DNA from: Mycobacterium shinjukuense
Lineage (GTDB): Bacteria > Actinomycetota > Actinomycetes > Mycobacteriales > Mycobacteriaceae
Reading direction: 5' to 3'
Length of the DNA: 64,000 bases
NCBI RefSeq assembly: GCF_010730055.1
Contig: NZ_AP022575.1
Location: 3,162,001-3,226,000, forward strand
Shown here: positions 41,842-50,725 of the stretch, piece by piece
Position numbering within the stretch: position 1 is the first letter of the stretch
Layout of the letters: the number at the start of each line of letters is the position of its first letter
The notes under the pieces: model-generated
Seen by the model: the letters and a program-made list of their open reading frames with translations, nothing else
Told to the model about the DNA's origin: nothing
The model's database searches: none
Made by a program: the position numbers and the translations under genes

Positions 41842-44745
41842 TTACCGGCGATCCAGCGCCGGCGACTTACTGTCGGGCGGCGTCAACAACAGCGCACGGA
41901 CCAGCCGGCGGGGCCCGAACGGCCGCAGCATCTGGCTCGCCGGGCGCGGGCGCACCCGTTGCGGCCACCAGAACCAGCGTCCGAGCAACGCGGCGATGGA
42001 CGGCGTCATAAACGAGCGCACGATCAGCGTGTCGAACAGCAAGCCCAAGCCGATGGTGGTGCCGATCTGACCGATGATGCGCAGATCGCTGAACACGAAC
42101 AGGGACATGGTAACGGCGAACACCATGCCGGCAGCCGTAACCACTCCGCCCGTGCCGGCCATCGCCCGGATAATTCCGGTGTTCAAACCGGCGCCGATTT
42201 CCTCTTTGAGCCGGGATATCAGCAACAGGTTGTAGTCCGATCCCACGGCCAACAGCAAGATCACCGACATCGCCAACACCATCCAGTACAACTCGATGCC
42301 GAGAATGTCCTGCCAGACCAGCACGGACAGGCCGAACGAGGAACCCATAGAAAGCAGCACGGTGCCCACGATGACCGCAGCGGCCACCACGCTTCGGGTG
42401 ATGACCATCATGATGATCAAGATGAGACTGATCGCGGCCACTCCGGCGATCAGCAGATCGTATGTGGCGCCCTCGTGAATGTCCTTAAACGTTGCGGCGG
42501 TGCCACCCAGATAGATCGCGGCACCCTGCAACGGAGTCCCCTTGATGGCCTCCCGCGCCTCCCGCTTGATCGGCTCGACCCGCGAGATGCCCTGGGGTGT
42601 CGCGGGGTCTCCCTCCAGGGCGATGATGAAGCGGGCCGCCTTGCCGTCCGGGGACAAGAACATCTTCAGGCCCCGCTTGAAATCCGGATTCTCAAAGGCC
42701 GACTGCGGCAGATAGAACGAATCGTCAATCTGGGCGGCGTCGAAGACCCGGCCCATGGCGCCGGGGTCCTTGCCGCTGATCTCCGATTGCTTATAGAACG
42801 ACTGCAGCGTGCCGTGCCAGATCAGCGCCATGTCTCGCATGATGGTTATCGTCGATATCATCGGCGGAATCTGCGCGCGCATCTGCGGCAAGAGCATTAT
42901 GAGGATGTCCATATCTTTGACCAGATACTCGAGCTTTTCGCTCAGCTGGTCCACGCTGTCAAACATATCGAATATTGATCGTATAGACCAGCACAGAGGA
43001 ATATCGAAGCAATGCCTCTCCCAGTAGAAATAGCTGCGGAGCGGCCGGAAGAAATCCTCAAAATCCGCGAGCCGATCTCTTAAAGTGTTCGTAATATTCG
43101 ACATGTCATGCGTGAGGTGATCCATGTCGACAGTATTGTCAATAACTTTGCCCATCAGGTCGTACATGGTATGCATCGTTGCGATGGATACGTTCATCGC
43201 GTCCACCTGCACCAGTATGTCGTCTATGCGGTCCTTCATGAATTGCATGTTTTCGATGTTCGACACGCCCTGCATGCTGATGATGAACGGTATCGACGTA
43301 TGCTTGATGGCCGATCCCAAGGGCCGCGTTATCGCTTTCACCTGTTCGATGCCGGGGCTGTGATAGATATTCTTGGCCACCTTGTCCAACACCAGCATGT
43401 CCACGGGATTGCGCATATCGTGATCGGTCTCGATCAACAGCACCTCGGGGTTCAACCGGGCCCGCGAAAAGTGTCGGCCGGCCGCCGCATCGCCGACATT
43501 GGACGGCATGCTGGCCGGCATGAATTGGCGCAGATCGTATGTCGTCTTGTAACTGGGCAAGGCCAGCAGCCCAATGGAGGCGACCAGGCAGGTCGCCGCG
43601 AGAACCGGCCCGGGCCAACGCACGATCGCGGTTCCCACCCGGCGCCACCGCCGGGTGTTGATCCTTCGCTTGGGGTCGAAGAGCTTGAAGAAACTGCCAA
43701 CGGTCAGCACGGCCGGGCCGAGGGTGAGCGCGGCGAGGACCGCGACCAGCATGGAAATCGCGGTGGGCGCGCCGAGTGTTTGAAAATACGGAAGCCTGGC
43801 GAAGCTGAGGCAATACATGGCACCGGCAATGGTTAAGCCGGAGCCCAAGATCACGTGGGCGGTCCCGTGAAACATCGTATAGAAGGCGGTTTCCCGATCC
43901 TCGCCGGCATAGCGTGCCTCGTGGTAACGGCCGAGCATGAATATCGCGTAGTCGGTGCTGGCCGCGATGGCCATCAGCACCAACAGGTTGGTCGCGAACG
44001 TGGACAGACTGAAAATATTGTGGTCAGCCAAAAATGCGATGGTTCCGCGGATTGCGCCCAGCTCAATTCCGACCATGACGAGGACGAGAACCGCGGTAAC
44101 TAGGGAGCGGTAGATGAAGAGCAACATCATCGCGATCACCAACGTCGTGATTGCGGTGACCTTTGCGATACTTTTGTCGCCGGCCTCGGCTTGGTCGGCG
44201 TTGAGCGCCGACGGACCGGTGACATAGGCCTTCACCCCGCGCGGTGGCGGTGTGGTGTCCACGATATGCCGCACCGCGTGGACCGAGCCGTATGCCTCGG
44301 TCTCATTGTTGCCGACGAGGTACACCACGACATAGGCGGCCTTGTCATCCGCGCTTTGCGATCCCGCCGCCGTCAACGGATCGCCCCAAAAGTCCTGGAT
44401 ATGGGCGACGTGACGGGTATCGGCCGACAGCTTATGCAGCAGCTCGCTATAGAATCGGTGCGCGTCGTCACCGAGCGGCTGGTCGCCTTCCAGCACAATC
44501 GTCACCGCGTTATCGGAATCAAACTCATCGAACACCTGACCAACGCGCCGCACGGCCTGAATCGACGCGGCGTCGCTTGGGCTCATCGATACCGAATGCG
44601 CTTTGGCGACCACTTCTAACTGTGGCACGGCGATGTTGACGATGGCGGTGAGCCCCAGCCAAAACAGGACGATAAGCACCGCAAATCGTTGGATCGTCCG
44701 CGGCAGAAAAGGATGCTGTGAGGCCGTGGCGTGTTTTTCGCTCAT
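41842..44745 (-). CDS. mmpL2: RND-type lipid transporter MmpL2
   Basis: This is an inner-membrane protein of 967 residues with the RND topology of twelve helices: one N-terminal helix, a large periplasmic loop, a block of five helices (NLLVLMAIAASTDYAIFMLGRYHEAR with the proton-relay Asp/Tyr), a second loop of about 350 residues and a second helix block (VILLLAVGSDYNLLLISRLKEE, also with Asp-Tyr). MmpL proteins export complex lipids or siderophores. The substrate of MmpL2 is unknown. The ATG overlaps the mmpS2 stop by ATGA. The middle of the gene (about 42840-43400) is richer in A+T and ATA codons than the neighbours. Confidence 0.93.
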   Translation of the reverse strand: MSEKHATASQHPFLPRTIQRFAVLIVLFWLGLTAIVNIAVPQLEVVAKAHSVSMSPSDAASIQAVRRVGQVFDEFDSDNAVTIVLEGDQPLGDDAHRFYSELLHKLSADTRHVAHIQDFWGDPLTAAGSQSADDKAAYVVVYLVGNNETEAYGSVHAVRHIVDTTPPPRGVKAYVTGPSALNADQAEAGDKSIAKVTAITTLVIAMMLLFIYRSLVTAVLVLVMVGIELGAIRGTIAFLADHNIFSLSTFATNLLVLMAIAASTDYAIFMLGRYHEARYAGEDRETAFYTMFHGTAHVILGSGLTIAGAMYCLSFARLPYFQTLGAPTAISMLVAVLAALTLGPAVLTVGSFFKLFDPKRRINTRRWRRVGTAIVRWPGPVLAATCLVASIGLLALPSYKTTYDLRQFMPASMPSNVGDAAAGRHFSRARLNPEVLLIETDHDMRNPVDMLVLDKVAKNIYHSPGIEQVKAITRPLGSAIKHTSIPFIISMQGVSNIENMQFMKDRIDDILVQVDAMNVSIATMHTMYDLMGKVIDNTVDMDHLTHDMSNITNTLRDRLADFEDFFRPLRSYFYWERHCFDIPLCWSIRSIFDMFDSVDQLSEKLEYLVKDMDILIMLLPQMRAQIPPMISTITIMRDMALIWHGTLQSFYKQSEISGKDPGAMGRVFDAAQIDDSFYLPQSAFENPDFKRGLKMFLSPDGKAARFIIALEGDPATPQGISRVEPIKREAREAIKGTPLQGAAIYLGGTAATFKDIHEGATYDLLIAGVAAISLILIIMMVITRSVVAAAVIVGTVLLSMGSSFGLSVLVWQDILGIELYWMVLAMSVILLLAVGSDYNLLLISRLKEEIGAGLNTGIIRAMAGTGGVVTAAGMVFAVTMSLFVFSDLRIIGQIGTTIGLGLLFDTLIVRSFMTPSIAALLGRWFWWPQRVRPRPASQMLRPFGPRRLVRALLLTPPDSKSPALDRR

Positions 44746-45185
44746 GCGGATGTCACCTGGCAGAAGGTTAAGGCGCGCGGTCCGGTCTCAGACCTTTCGT
44801 CTTTAACCGTGCCGTTCACGATGATCCGACAGCCGATTACGTCGCTGCTACTTTGCGCCAAAAGGTTGACGCTGACCGCGGGCAGCGTCGTCGTGACGGT
44901 TTGCGACCACGGCAGGGGCGTGTTGTCGAGTCGTTGCACCCTGGCATCGGGGTCCAGGTAGGCGATCTTTGCGGTCGCGGCGGGGCCAAAAACCTCATAA
45001 GTCACGTGCTTGGGGTTGAACTGCGGGACATCGACGTCGGCCGTGGGCATGACGGCGGGGCGCTCGTGAACACCGAAAATGCGGTGCAGCCGATAGATAC
45101 CCATCCCCGCGACAACGGCCACGCCCACAACGGCCAATAGCAGCCACATTCGTTTCACGACGCTGGTAACCGGAATCATCCTCAC
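44742..45185 (-). CDS. mmpS2: MmpS2, accessory protein of MmpL2
   Basis: The 147-residue MmpS-family protein has one N-terminal membrane helix (WLLLAVVGVAVVAGMGIYRL) and a periplasmic beta-rich domain containing VTYEVFGPAATAKIAYLDPDA, SVNLLAQSSSDVIGCRIIVNG and VKDERSE, the standard MmpS pattern. It is translationally coupled to mmpL2 and should form part of the same export complex. The ATG at 45185 faces a 515-base spacer before serB1. Confidence 0.93.
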   Translation of the reverse strand: MRMIPVTSVVKRMWLLLAVVGVAVVAGMGIYRLHRIFGVHERPAVMPTADVDVPQFNPKHVTYEVFGPAATAKIAYLDPDARVQRLDNTPLPWSQTVTTTLPAVSVNLLAQSSSDVIGCRIIVNGTVKDERSETGPRALTFCQVTSA

Positions 45186-45700
45186 CCTCGTGTGCTGTCA
45201 CCGGGTCACAAAACTGCCTGCTCGCTGCTCGATCGAGCGCTCCGGCCAGGGCTCGGTCAAATGGAAAGGTTCGGCTTGCGAGCGCTGACCGTGCGGACCT
45301 ATACCTCCTGAAATCTCCACCGTTAATCCCGTTGCGCTAGTTAGCGTAGACGCTGTTGCTGATGGGCTGAAGTAACCCGGAAAATTTGTTACCTGCTACG
45401 CGTGCCGCACCGTTTTTCCGGGCCGGCCCTCGACCCGATCGATGGCGTCGTAGCAAGCATCCTTGTCCGACATTGTTGCGGTCGCGAAGATTTCGATCGC
45501 GACTGGAACTCGCGATGATTTCGGCGCGGCTGACGCGCGGCGCCGACCGGCGCCGCGGCGGTCGTACGGCGCAGACCGCGACCGCGAGCCGAGATCACCC
45601 CGGGCAAACCTCGCCGACACATTTGCCGGATAGGGTTGATGAGGACAACAGAACCGGCCACCGGGCGGCACCGCGACCTAGCAGGACTTAGGAGGTTGTG
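45186..45700. promoter_or_regulatory. 515-bp divergent region between mmpS2 and serB1
   Basis: The region holds no convincing gene. Facing mmpS2 is the palindrome AGCGTAGACGCT (45343-45354), placed 158-169 bases upstream of its start, within AT-richer DNA (TTAATCCCGTTGCGCTAGTTAGC). On the serB1 side a good ribosome-binding site GGAGG (45691-45695) precedes the ATG by 5 bases. A plus-strand frame at 45386-45691 shows arginine-rich shadow sequence and is not supported. Confidence 0.45.
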
Positions 45701-46612
45701 ATGGCATCCTCTGCCCAGGGCGGCGCGGACCACATCGGTCGGGTGGACCTGGAGTCGCTGGCCGACAATGTCAGCGCCACCCGCGCGCTGGACGACCTGG
45801 GGGCCCCCGTTCCCTCCGACGGTCGTCCACCGCCACCGGTCGACCTGACCGCCGCCGCATTCTTCGACGTGGACAACACGCTGGTGCAGGGCTCGTCGGC
45901 GGTGCACTTCGGCCGCGGGCTGGCCACTCGCCACTACTTCACCTACCGCGACGTGCTGGGCTTCATCTACGCCCAGGCCAAGTTCCAGCTGCTGGGCAGG
46001 GAAAACAGCGACGACGTTGCCGCCGGCCGACGCAAAGCGCTGGCGTTCATCGAGGGCCGATCGGTCGAGGAGCTGGTTGCCCTCGGCGAGGAGATCTACG
46101 ACGAGATCATCGCCGACAAGATCTGGCCCGGAACCCGTGAGCTCACCCAGATGCACCTCGACGCCGGCCAGCAGGTGTGGCTGATCACCGCCACGCCCTA
46201 CGAGCTGGCGGCCACGATTGCCCGCCGGCTCGGCCTGACCGGCGCCCTGGGCACCGTCGCCGAGTCGGTCGACGGGGTGTTCACCGGCAGGCTGGTCGGC
46301 GAGATCCTGCACGGCGCCGGCAAGGCTCATGCGGTGCGCTCGCTGGCCATTCGGGAGGGGCTCAACCTCAAACGCTGCACCGCGTACTCCGACAGCTATA
46401 ACGATGTGCCCATGCTGTCGCTGGTGGGAACCGCGGTGGCCATCAACCCCGACGCCCGGCTACGCAGCCTGGCCCGCGAACGGGGATGGGAGATCCGCGA
46501 CTTCCGGACCGCGCGCAAAGCAGCTCGCATCGGGGTGCCGTCGGCGCTGGCGCTGGGCGCCGCCGGGGGCGCGTTGGCGGCAGCCGTGTCGCGTCGCCAC
46601 GAGCGCGGATAA
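45701..46612 (+). CDS. serB1: HAD-IB phosphatase, SerB1-type
   Basis: The 303-residue protein belongs to the phosphoserine phosphatase-like HAD subfamily IB. The nucleophile motif is AAFFDVDNTLVQGSSAVHF (DxDxT, about residues 53-59). Motif III/IV is AYSDSYNDVPML, and WLITATPYELAATIA gives motif II. A terminal hydrophobic stretch (SALALGAAGGALAAAV) could be a membrane anchor. True phosphoserine activity is uncertain, as the major SerB in mycobacteria is SerB2. ATG 45701 is preceded by GGAGG; GTG 45698 is unlikely. Its last 8 codons and stop are part of a tandem repeat. Confidence 0.88.
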   Translation: MASSAQGGADHIGRVDLESLADNVSATRALDDLGAPVPSDGRPPPPVDLTAAAFFDVDNTLVQGSSAVHFGRGLATRHYFTYRDVLGFIYAQAKFQLLGRENSDDVAAGRRKALAFIEGRSVEELVALGEEIYDEIIADKIWPGTRELTQMHLDAGQQVWLITATPYELAATIARRLGLTGALGTVAESVDGVFTGRLVGEILHGAGKAHAVRSLAIREGLNLKRCTAYSDSYNDVPMLSLVGTAVAINPDARLRSLARERGWEIRDFRTARKAARIGVPSALALGAAGGALAAAVSRRHERG

Positions 46613-46720
46613 CGCGCGAGCGGCGCACCGACCGCATCGAACCCGTGTCGCGTCGCCACGAGCGCGGCTAACGCGCGAGCGTCGGCGCACCGACCGCATC
46701 GAACCCCGTGTCGCGTCGGC
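46587..46720 (+). repeat. tandem duplication spanning the serB1 stop
   Basis: A unit of 59 bases (46587-46645) starting GTGTCGCGTCGCCACGAGCG is repeated at 46646-46708 with small insertions, and a third copy begins (GTGTCGCGTCGG, 46709-46720). The first copy encodes the SerB1 tail VSRRHERG and its TAA stop; the second copy would encode the same tail and stop. The unit contains GCGCGAGCG/ACCGACCGCATCGAACC. Confidence 0.85.
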
Positions 46721-46777
46721 AATCACGCTGATAAGCTGCGCCGCTGAACAGCCTTTCGAGCGGAAAGCGGCAGCGGC

Positions 46778-47278
46778 ATGACAGTTCCCGAAGAAGCCCA
46801 AGAAATCATCGGTAAGCACTACCGACAACCGGACTACTTTCATGTCGGGCGCGAGAAGATTCGTGAGTTCGCGGCGGCGGTCAAAGATGACCATCCCATC
46901 CATCGCGACGAAGCTGCTGCCGCCGAAGCCGGTTATCCCGCGCTGCCGGCCCCGCTGACGTTCTTGGCGATCGCCGGGCGGCGCATCCAGTTGGAGATCT
47001 TCACCAAGTTCAACATCCCGATCAACATCGCCCGGGTGTTCCATCGTGACCAGAAGTTTCGGTTCTACCGTCCGATTCTTGCCAACGACAAGTTGTTTTT
47101 TGACACCTATCTCGACTCCGTCATCGAGTCCCACGGCACGGTGATCGCCGAAATCCGCAGCGAAGTCACAGACGTCGAAGGCAAGCCGGTGGTGACCAGC
47201 GTGGTCACCATGTTGGGTGAGGCGGCCCACCAGGATGCGGACGCTGGGGAGACGGTGGCCGCGATTGCATCGATCTGA
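46778..47278 (+). CDS. HadA-like hotdog dehydratase subunit (Rv0504c-like)
   Basis: The 166-residue protein has the MaoC/FAS1-type hot-dog fold found in the (3R)-hydroxyacyl-ACP dehydratase subunits HadA/HadC: EAQEIIGKHYRQPDYFHVGREKIREFA, DDHPIHRDEAAA, PLTFLAIAGRR and FHRDQKFRFYRPILANDKL. The catalytic hydratase-2 His-Asp pair of HadB-type subunits is not evident, as expected for an accessory subunit. It may partner a HadB-like protein in FAS-II or another dehydratase. It lies 23 bases before cmaA2 on the same strand, so a joint role in mycolate or lipid metabolism is likely. Confidence 0.87.
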   Translation: MTVPEEAQEIIGKHYRQPDYFHVGREKIREFAAAVKDDHPIHRDEAAAAEAGYPALPAPLTFLAIAGRRIQLEIFTKFNIPINIARVFHRDQKFRFYRPILANDKLFFDTYLDSVIESHGTVIAEIRSEVTDVEGKPVVTSVVTMLGEAAHQDADAGETVAAIASI

Positions 47279-47301
47279 TCCGATTCGGTAGCGTCCGTTC
47301 A

Positions 47302-48207
47302 ATGACATCACAGGGTGACAAGGGCGGGACCCAGCTGAAGCCGCCGATCGCGGCGGTCCAGTCGCATTACGACCGGTCCAATGAATTTTTCAAGCTCTGG
47401 CTCGACCCGTCGATGACCTACAGCTGCGCGTACTTCGAGCGTCCCGACATGACGCTGGAAGAGGCCCAGTACGCAAAGCGCAAACTCGCACTCGACAAGC
47501 TCAACCTCGAGCCCGGCATGACGTTGCTCGACATCGGTTGCGGCTGGGGCTCGACCATGCGGCACGCGGTGCAGGAGTACGACGTCAACGTGATCGGGTT
47601 GACGCTGAGCGAGAATCAGCTGGCCCACGACAAACAGAAGTTCGCCGAGATGGACAGCCCTCGTCGCAAGGAGGTGCGCCTGCAGGGTTGGGAGCAGTTC
47701 GACGAGCCGGTGGACCGCATCGTCTCGCTCGGCGCGTTTGAGCACTTCGCCGACGGTGCCGGCGACGCCGGATTCGAACGCTACGACGCCTTCTTCAAGA
47801 TGTGCTACAACGTGCTGCCGGACGACGGCAGGATGCTGCTGCACACGATCATCATCCCGACCCCCGAGGAGGCCAAGGAGCTTGGCCTGACCTCGCCGAT
47901 GAGCCTCTTGCGGTTCATCAAGTTCATCTTGACCGAGATCTTCCCCGGCGGCCGGTTGCCGCGGATCCCGCAGGTCGAGCAATACTCGTCGCGGGCCGGT
48001 TTCACGATCGAGCGCTACCACCGGATCGGTTCGCACTATGTCCCGACGTTGAACGCCTGGGCCGCGGCGCTGGAAGCCAACAAGGACAAAGCAATCGAGC
48101 TGCAGGGCCAGAAAGTCTACGACACCTACATGCACTACCTGACCGGCTGCTCGAACCTGTTCCGCGACCACTACACCGACGTCTGCCAGTTCACCCTGGT
48201 CAAATAG
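47302..48207 (+). CDS. cmaA2: cyclopropane mycolic acid synthase
   Basis: This SAM-dependent methyltransferase of 301 residues makes trans-cyclopropane rings on meromycolate double bonds. Motif I is TLLDIGCGWGSTMRHAV; the family signature YSCAYFERPDMTLEEAQYAK, the bicarbonate-site region LGAFEHFADGAGDAGFERYD and the C-terminal CSNLFRDHYTDVCQFTLVK are present. The sequence is close to M. tuberculosis CmaA2 as I remember it, closer than to PcaA/MmaA paralogues. The genes of the other mycolate methyltransferases are elsewhere. Confidence 0.93.
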   Translation: MTSQGDKGGTQLKPPIAAVQSHYDRSNEFFKLWLDPSMTYSCAYFERPDMTLEEAQYAKRKLALDKLNLEPGMTLLDIGCGWGSTMRHAVQEYDVNVIGLTLSENQLAHDKQKFAEMDSPRRKEVRLQGWEQFDEPVDRIVSLGAFEHFADGAGDAGFERYDAFFKMCYNVLPDDGRMLLHTIIIPTPEEAKELGLTSPMSLLRFIKFILTEIFPGGRLPRIPQVEQYSSRAGFTIERYHRIGSHYVPTLNAWAAALEANKDKAIELQGQKVYDTYMHYLTGCSNLFRDHYTDVCQFTLVK

Positions 48208-48243
48208 CCCCGTAAACAGCCCTGAGCGGGCCGCGCGAACAGC

Positions 48244-49311
48244 TCAGCCGAAGAAGATGTTGCGCCGTCCCGCCAACAGCCGATACAGCGTCTGCTGGAT
48301 CGTTTCGCGCACCTGATCGGTCAACTCGAAGGTGACCATCGGGTCTTCGGCGTCTCCGGTCGCGTAGTCGGCGGTGTGGATCGGCTCACCGAACGCCATC
48401 CGCCATTTCGACGGCAGCGGCACCAGGCCGGCGGGACCGGCCAACGGGAACAGCGGCGTGACCGGGAAGTAGGGCAGGCCGAACAGCCGCGCCAGCAGCT
48501 TGACATCGGCCAGCATTGGATAAATCTCCTCGGAGCCGATGATGGAGCACGGCACAATCGGCGCCTTGGTGCGCAGCGCCGCCGACACGAAGCCGCCGCG
48601 ACCGAACCTTTGCAACCGATAACGGTCCCCGAAGCGCTTGCCCAGGCCCTTGTAACCCTCCGGGAACACGGCGGTGAGCTCGCCCGCCGCGAGCAGCCGG
48701 TGCGCGTCCGCGGTGCAGGCCATTGTGTGGCCTGCCTTGCGGGCGGTTTCGCCGAGCACGGGCAGGTCGAACACCATGTCGGCGGCCAACAGCCGCAGAT
48801 CCCGTTGCGCCGGATGCTCGTCGTGCACCGCCACCGACAGCATCAACCCGTCGAACGGCAACACCCCGGCGTGGTTGGCCACCACCAGCGCGGCACCATC
48901 GCTGGGAAGGTTTTCGATACCGCTGACCTCGACCCGGAACCACGACCTGAAGAAGAACCTCAGCAAAGGCCGAACGATCGCGTTGTTGAAGTGTGGATCG
49001 AACCCGAACTCGTCGACGCTGTAATCGCCGGTCAGCCGTTGCCGCAGAAATCCGGCGACCGCGGCCACCCGCTGCGCGAGATCGTTCAGCGGCGCTTCGG
49101 CTGACGACGTCTCGGCGGCCGCGCGCCGGTGGTCATCGATTTCCCGGACGACCGCGGCGATCTCTTCCGCCGACGCCCGGCCAGTCGGATCGGAGAGCAA
49201 CGAGGGATGCTGCCGGGATGCGTCAGCCCGTTGTCCGGCACGTCTGCGTGCCGCTACCCGACCCCGATTGGTGTGCAGTGGAATGACATTCGCTCTGGTT
49301 TCACCCGCCAC
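48244..49311 (-). CDS. lysophospholipid acyltransferase-like protein (Rv0502-like)
   Basis: The 355-residue PlsC-type protein has the acyltransferase blocks VANHAGVLPFDGLML (HX4D-like motif with D replaced in context NHAGVLPFD), VFPEGYKGLGKRF (block III) and APIVPCSIIGSEEIYP (block IV). A basic N-terminal 90 residues and a hydrophobic patch LLRFFFRSWFRV suggest membrane association. It would acylate a lyso-lipid or glycolipid. GTG 49311 was chosen since the homologue begins there (GETRANVIPLHTN) and galE2 ends at 49319. It is the end of the galE2-led transcript. Confidence 0.86.
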   Translation of the reverse strand: MAGETRANVIPLHTNRGRVAARRRAGQRADASRQHPSLLSDPTGRASAEEIAAVVREIDDHRRAAAETSSAEAPLNDLAQRVAAVAGFLRQRLTGDYSVDEFGFDPHFNNAIVRPLLRFFFRSWFRVEVSGIENLPSDGAALVVANHAGVLPFDGLMLSVAVHDEHPAQRDLRLLAADMVFDLPVLGETARKAGHTMACTADAHRLLAAGELTAVFPEGYKGLGKRFGDRYRLQRFGRGGFVSAALRTKAPIVPCSIIGSEEIYPMLADVKLLARLFGLPYFPVTPLFPLAGPAGLVPLPSKWRMAFGEPIHTADYATGDAEDPMVTFELTDQVRETIQQTLYRLLAGRRNIFFG

Positions 49312-49318
49312 GATATAT

Positions 49319-50434
49319 CTACCTGACCCCACCCCATAGGATTGGATTTCGGCTGCCCCAGCGCTGTGCTAGCGCTACGGCCCGACCCTCCCAGGAGCGT
49401 ACCCGATGCGGGTCGATAATGGGAGTCAAGCCTCGGCCCCGAACGTAGTCATCGAACGCCTCGGCCGTCGTCCACTTCGGGTGATAGCCGAGTTCGGTGC
49501 GCATCCGGGTGGTGTCCATCACCCGGCCGTAACTGAGGTAATTGAACTGCTCGCGACTGATCTCGGGGTAACGATTAGCCCGCCTCAGCGAATCAAGCGC
49601 CCAGACACCGAACCCGGGTACCGGAACCGGGATCCGGCCGGCGCGCCGGATCGCTTGCGAGAGCATGATGATGCCGCTGGCACCGATGTTGAACGTGCCG
49701 GCCTTGCCGGCCAGGGCGGCGCGTTCCAGCGCCCCCAACGCATCCTGCTCGTGCAGCAGCTGCAGCCGCGCGTCGCGGCCAAACATCGTCGGCACCAAAG
49801 GCCCAGCCAGATACCGCGATAGCGTGGTGTCCATCGCGGGGCCGATCATGTTGGCCAGCCGCAGAATGGTCACCGCGATATCGGGCCGCCGCCGGCCAAG
49901 TCCGCGCACATAACCCTCGATATCGAGGCTGTCCTTAGCGAAACCCTCGCGGAAGGGGCGATAGCTGCTGCTGTCCTCGGTGAACACCACCGGATCGTGC
50001 GGACTCGAGCCGTACACCTCGGAGGTGGACTTCAGCACGACGCGGCGCACCGAGGGTGCCTTCTGGCAGGCCGCGAAGAGTTGCATCGCGCCCATCACGT
50101 TGAGTTCCTTCAAGGCCGCGCCGCCGCCGGACCGCGGCGCAAACGACGCCGCCGCGGCGTGCACCACCGTATCCACTTCACCGTTTCGAATCACCTTGGC
50201 GATAAATGGATTACGAATATCAGCGCGCACGAACTCGGCACGGCCCATGCGGCGAAGCATGTCCTTGCTGGGCGCGATCGCGTCCACCGCGATGACGCGA
50301 TTGATCAGCGGGTTCTGCGCCAGGCGAGCGGTCAGGTAGCCGCCCAGAAATCGGCACGCACCGGTGACCAACACGACTTTGGGGTAATGCAACTTGTCGC
50401 CGCCATGTCCGGCACCATCCACCGACAAATCCAC
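49319..50434 (-). CDS. galE2: NAD-binding sugar-nucleotide epimerase-like protein (Rv0501-like)
   Basis: The 371-residue extended/atypical SDR has VLVTGACRFLGGYLTARL (dinucleotide binding), FVRADIRNP, VVHAAAASFAP and VLKSTSEVYGSSPHDP. The usual YxxxK catalytic pair is replaced: the region reads DIEGYVRGLGRRRPD, so lysine is missing at the expected place. The name galE2 is positional. It could be a regulatory or binding protein rather than a galactose epimerase. GTG 50434 is the start; upstream start sites would fall in the next spacer. Confidence 0.82.
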   Translation of the reverse strand: MDLSVDGAGHGGDKLHYPKVVLVTGACRFLGGYLTARLAQNPLINRVIAVDAIAPSKDMLRRMGRAEFVRADIRNPFIAKVIRNGEVDTVVHAAAASFAPRSGGGAALKELNVMGAMQLFAACQKAPSVRRVVLKSTSEVYGSSPHDPVVFTEDSSSYRPFREGFAKDSLDIEGYVRGLGRRRPDIAVTILRLANMIGPAMDTTLSRYLAGPLVPTMFGRDARLQLLHEQDALGALERAALAGKAGTFNIGASGIIMLSQAIRRAGRIPVPVPGFGVWALDSLRRANRYPEISREQFNYLSYGRVMDTTRMRTELGYHPKWTTAEAFDDYVRGRGLTPIIDPHRVRSWEGRAVALAQRWGSRNPILWGGVR

Positions 50435-50515
50435 CCCGATAGCCTAGCGGCCAGGAGAATCGGGCGCGTTACGGGCCGGTGACGGTACGCGCGCGCGGGC
50501 GGGTGTCCTTGCGGC

Positions 50516-50617
50516 CTACTTGCCGAGTTTCCTGCGCTGCACCCGGGTGCGACGCAGCAGCTTGCGGTGCTTCTTCTTGGACATGCGCTTGCGCCGCTTC
50601 TTGATTACTGAACCCAT
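50516..50617 (-). CDS. 30S ribosomal protein bS22 (33 residues)
   Basis: The minus strand encodes a tiny, extremely basic protein beginning [20 protein letters not shown] and ending RVQRRKLGK, the actinobacterial bS22 (Rv0500B-like) found in mycobacterial 30S structures near the decoding centre. It is highly conserved at residue level, so the call is certain despite its length of 34 codons. It stands alone between galE2 and the helix-turn-helix gene, with GAG upstream of the ATG. Confidence 0.95.
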
Positions 50618-50725
50618 GAGCTCCGCTATCTGACCCGTGACCGGCTTCGACAAATGACCCGGTCACCTTACCCGGCCGTGGTTGGCGAACACCAAACCGG
50701 GCGCCCGCGCCGACCCGCGGCGGGT

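Noticed and set aside
45386..45691. 101-codon frame in the mmpS2/serB1 spacer
   Set aside because: Arginine-rich composition without motif or ribosome-binding site, typical of shadow frames in GC-rich DNA.
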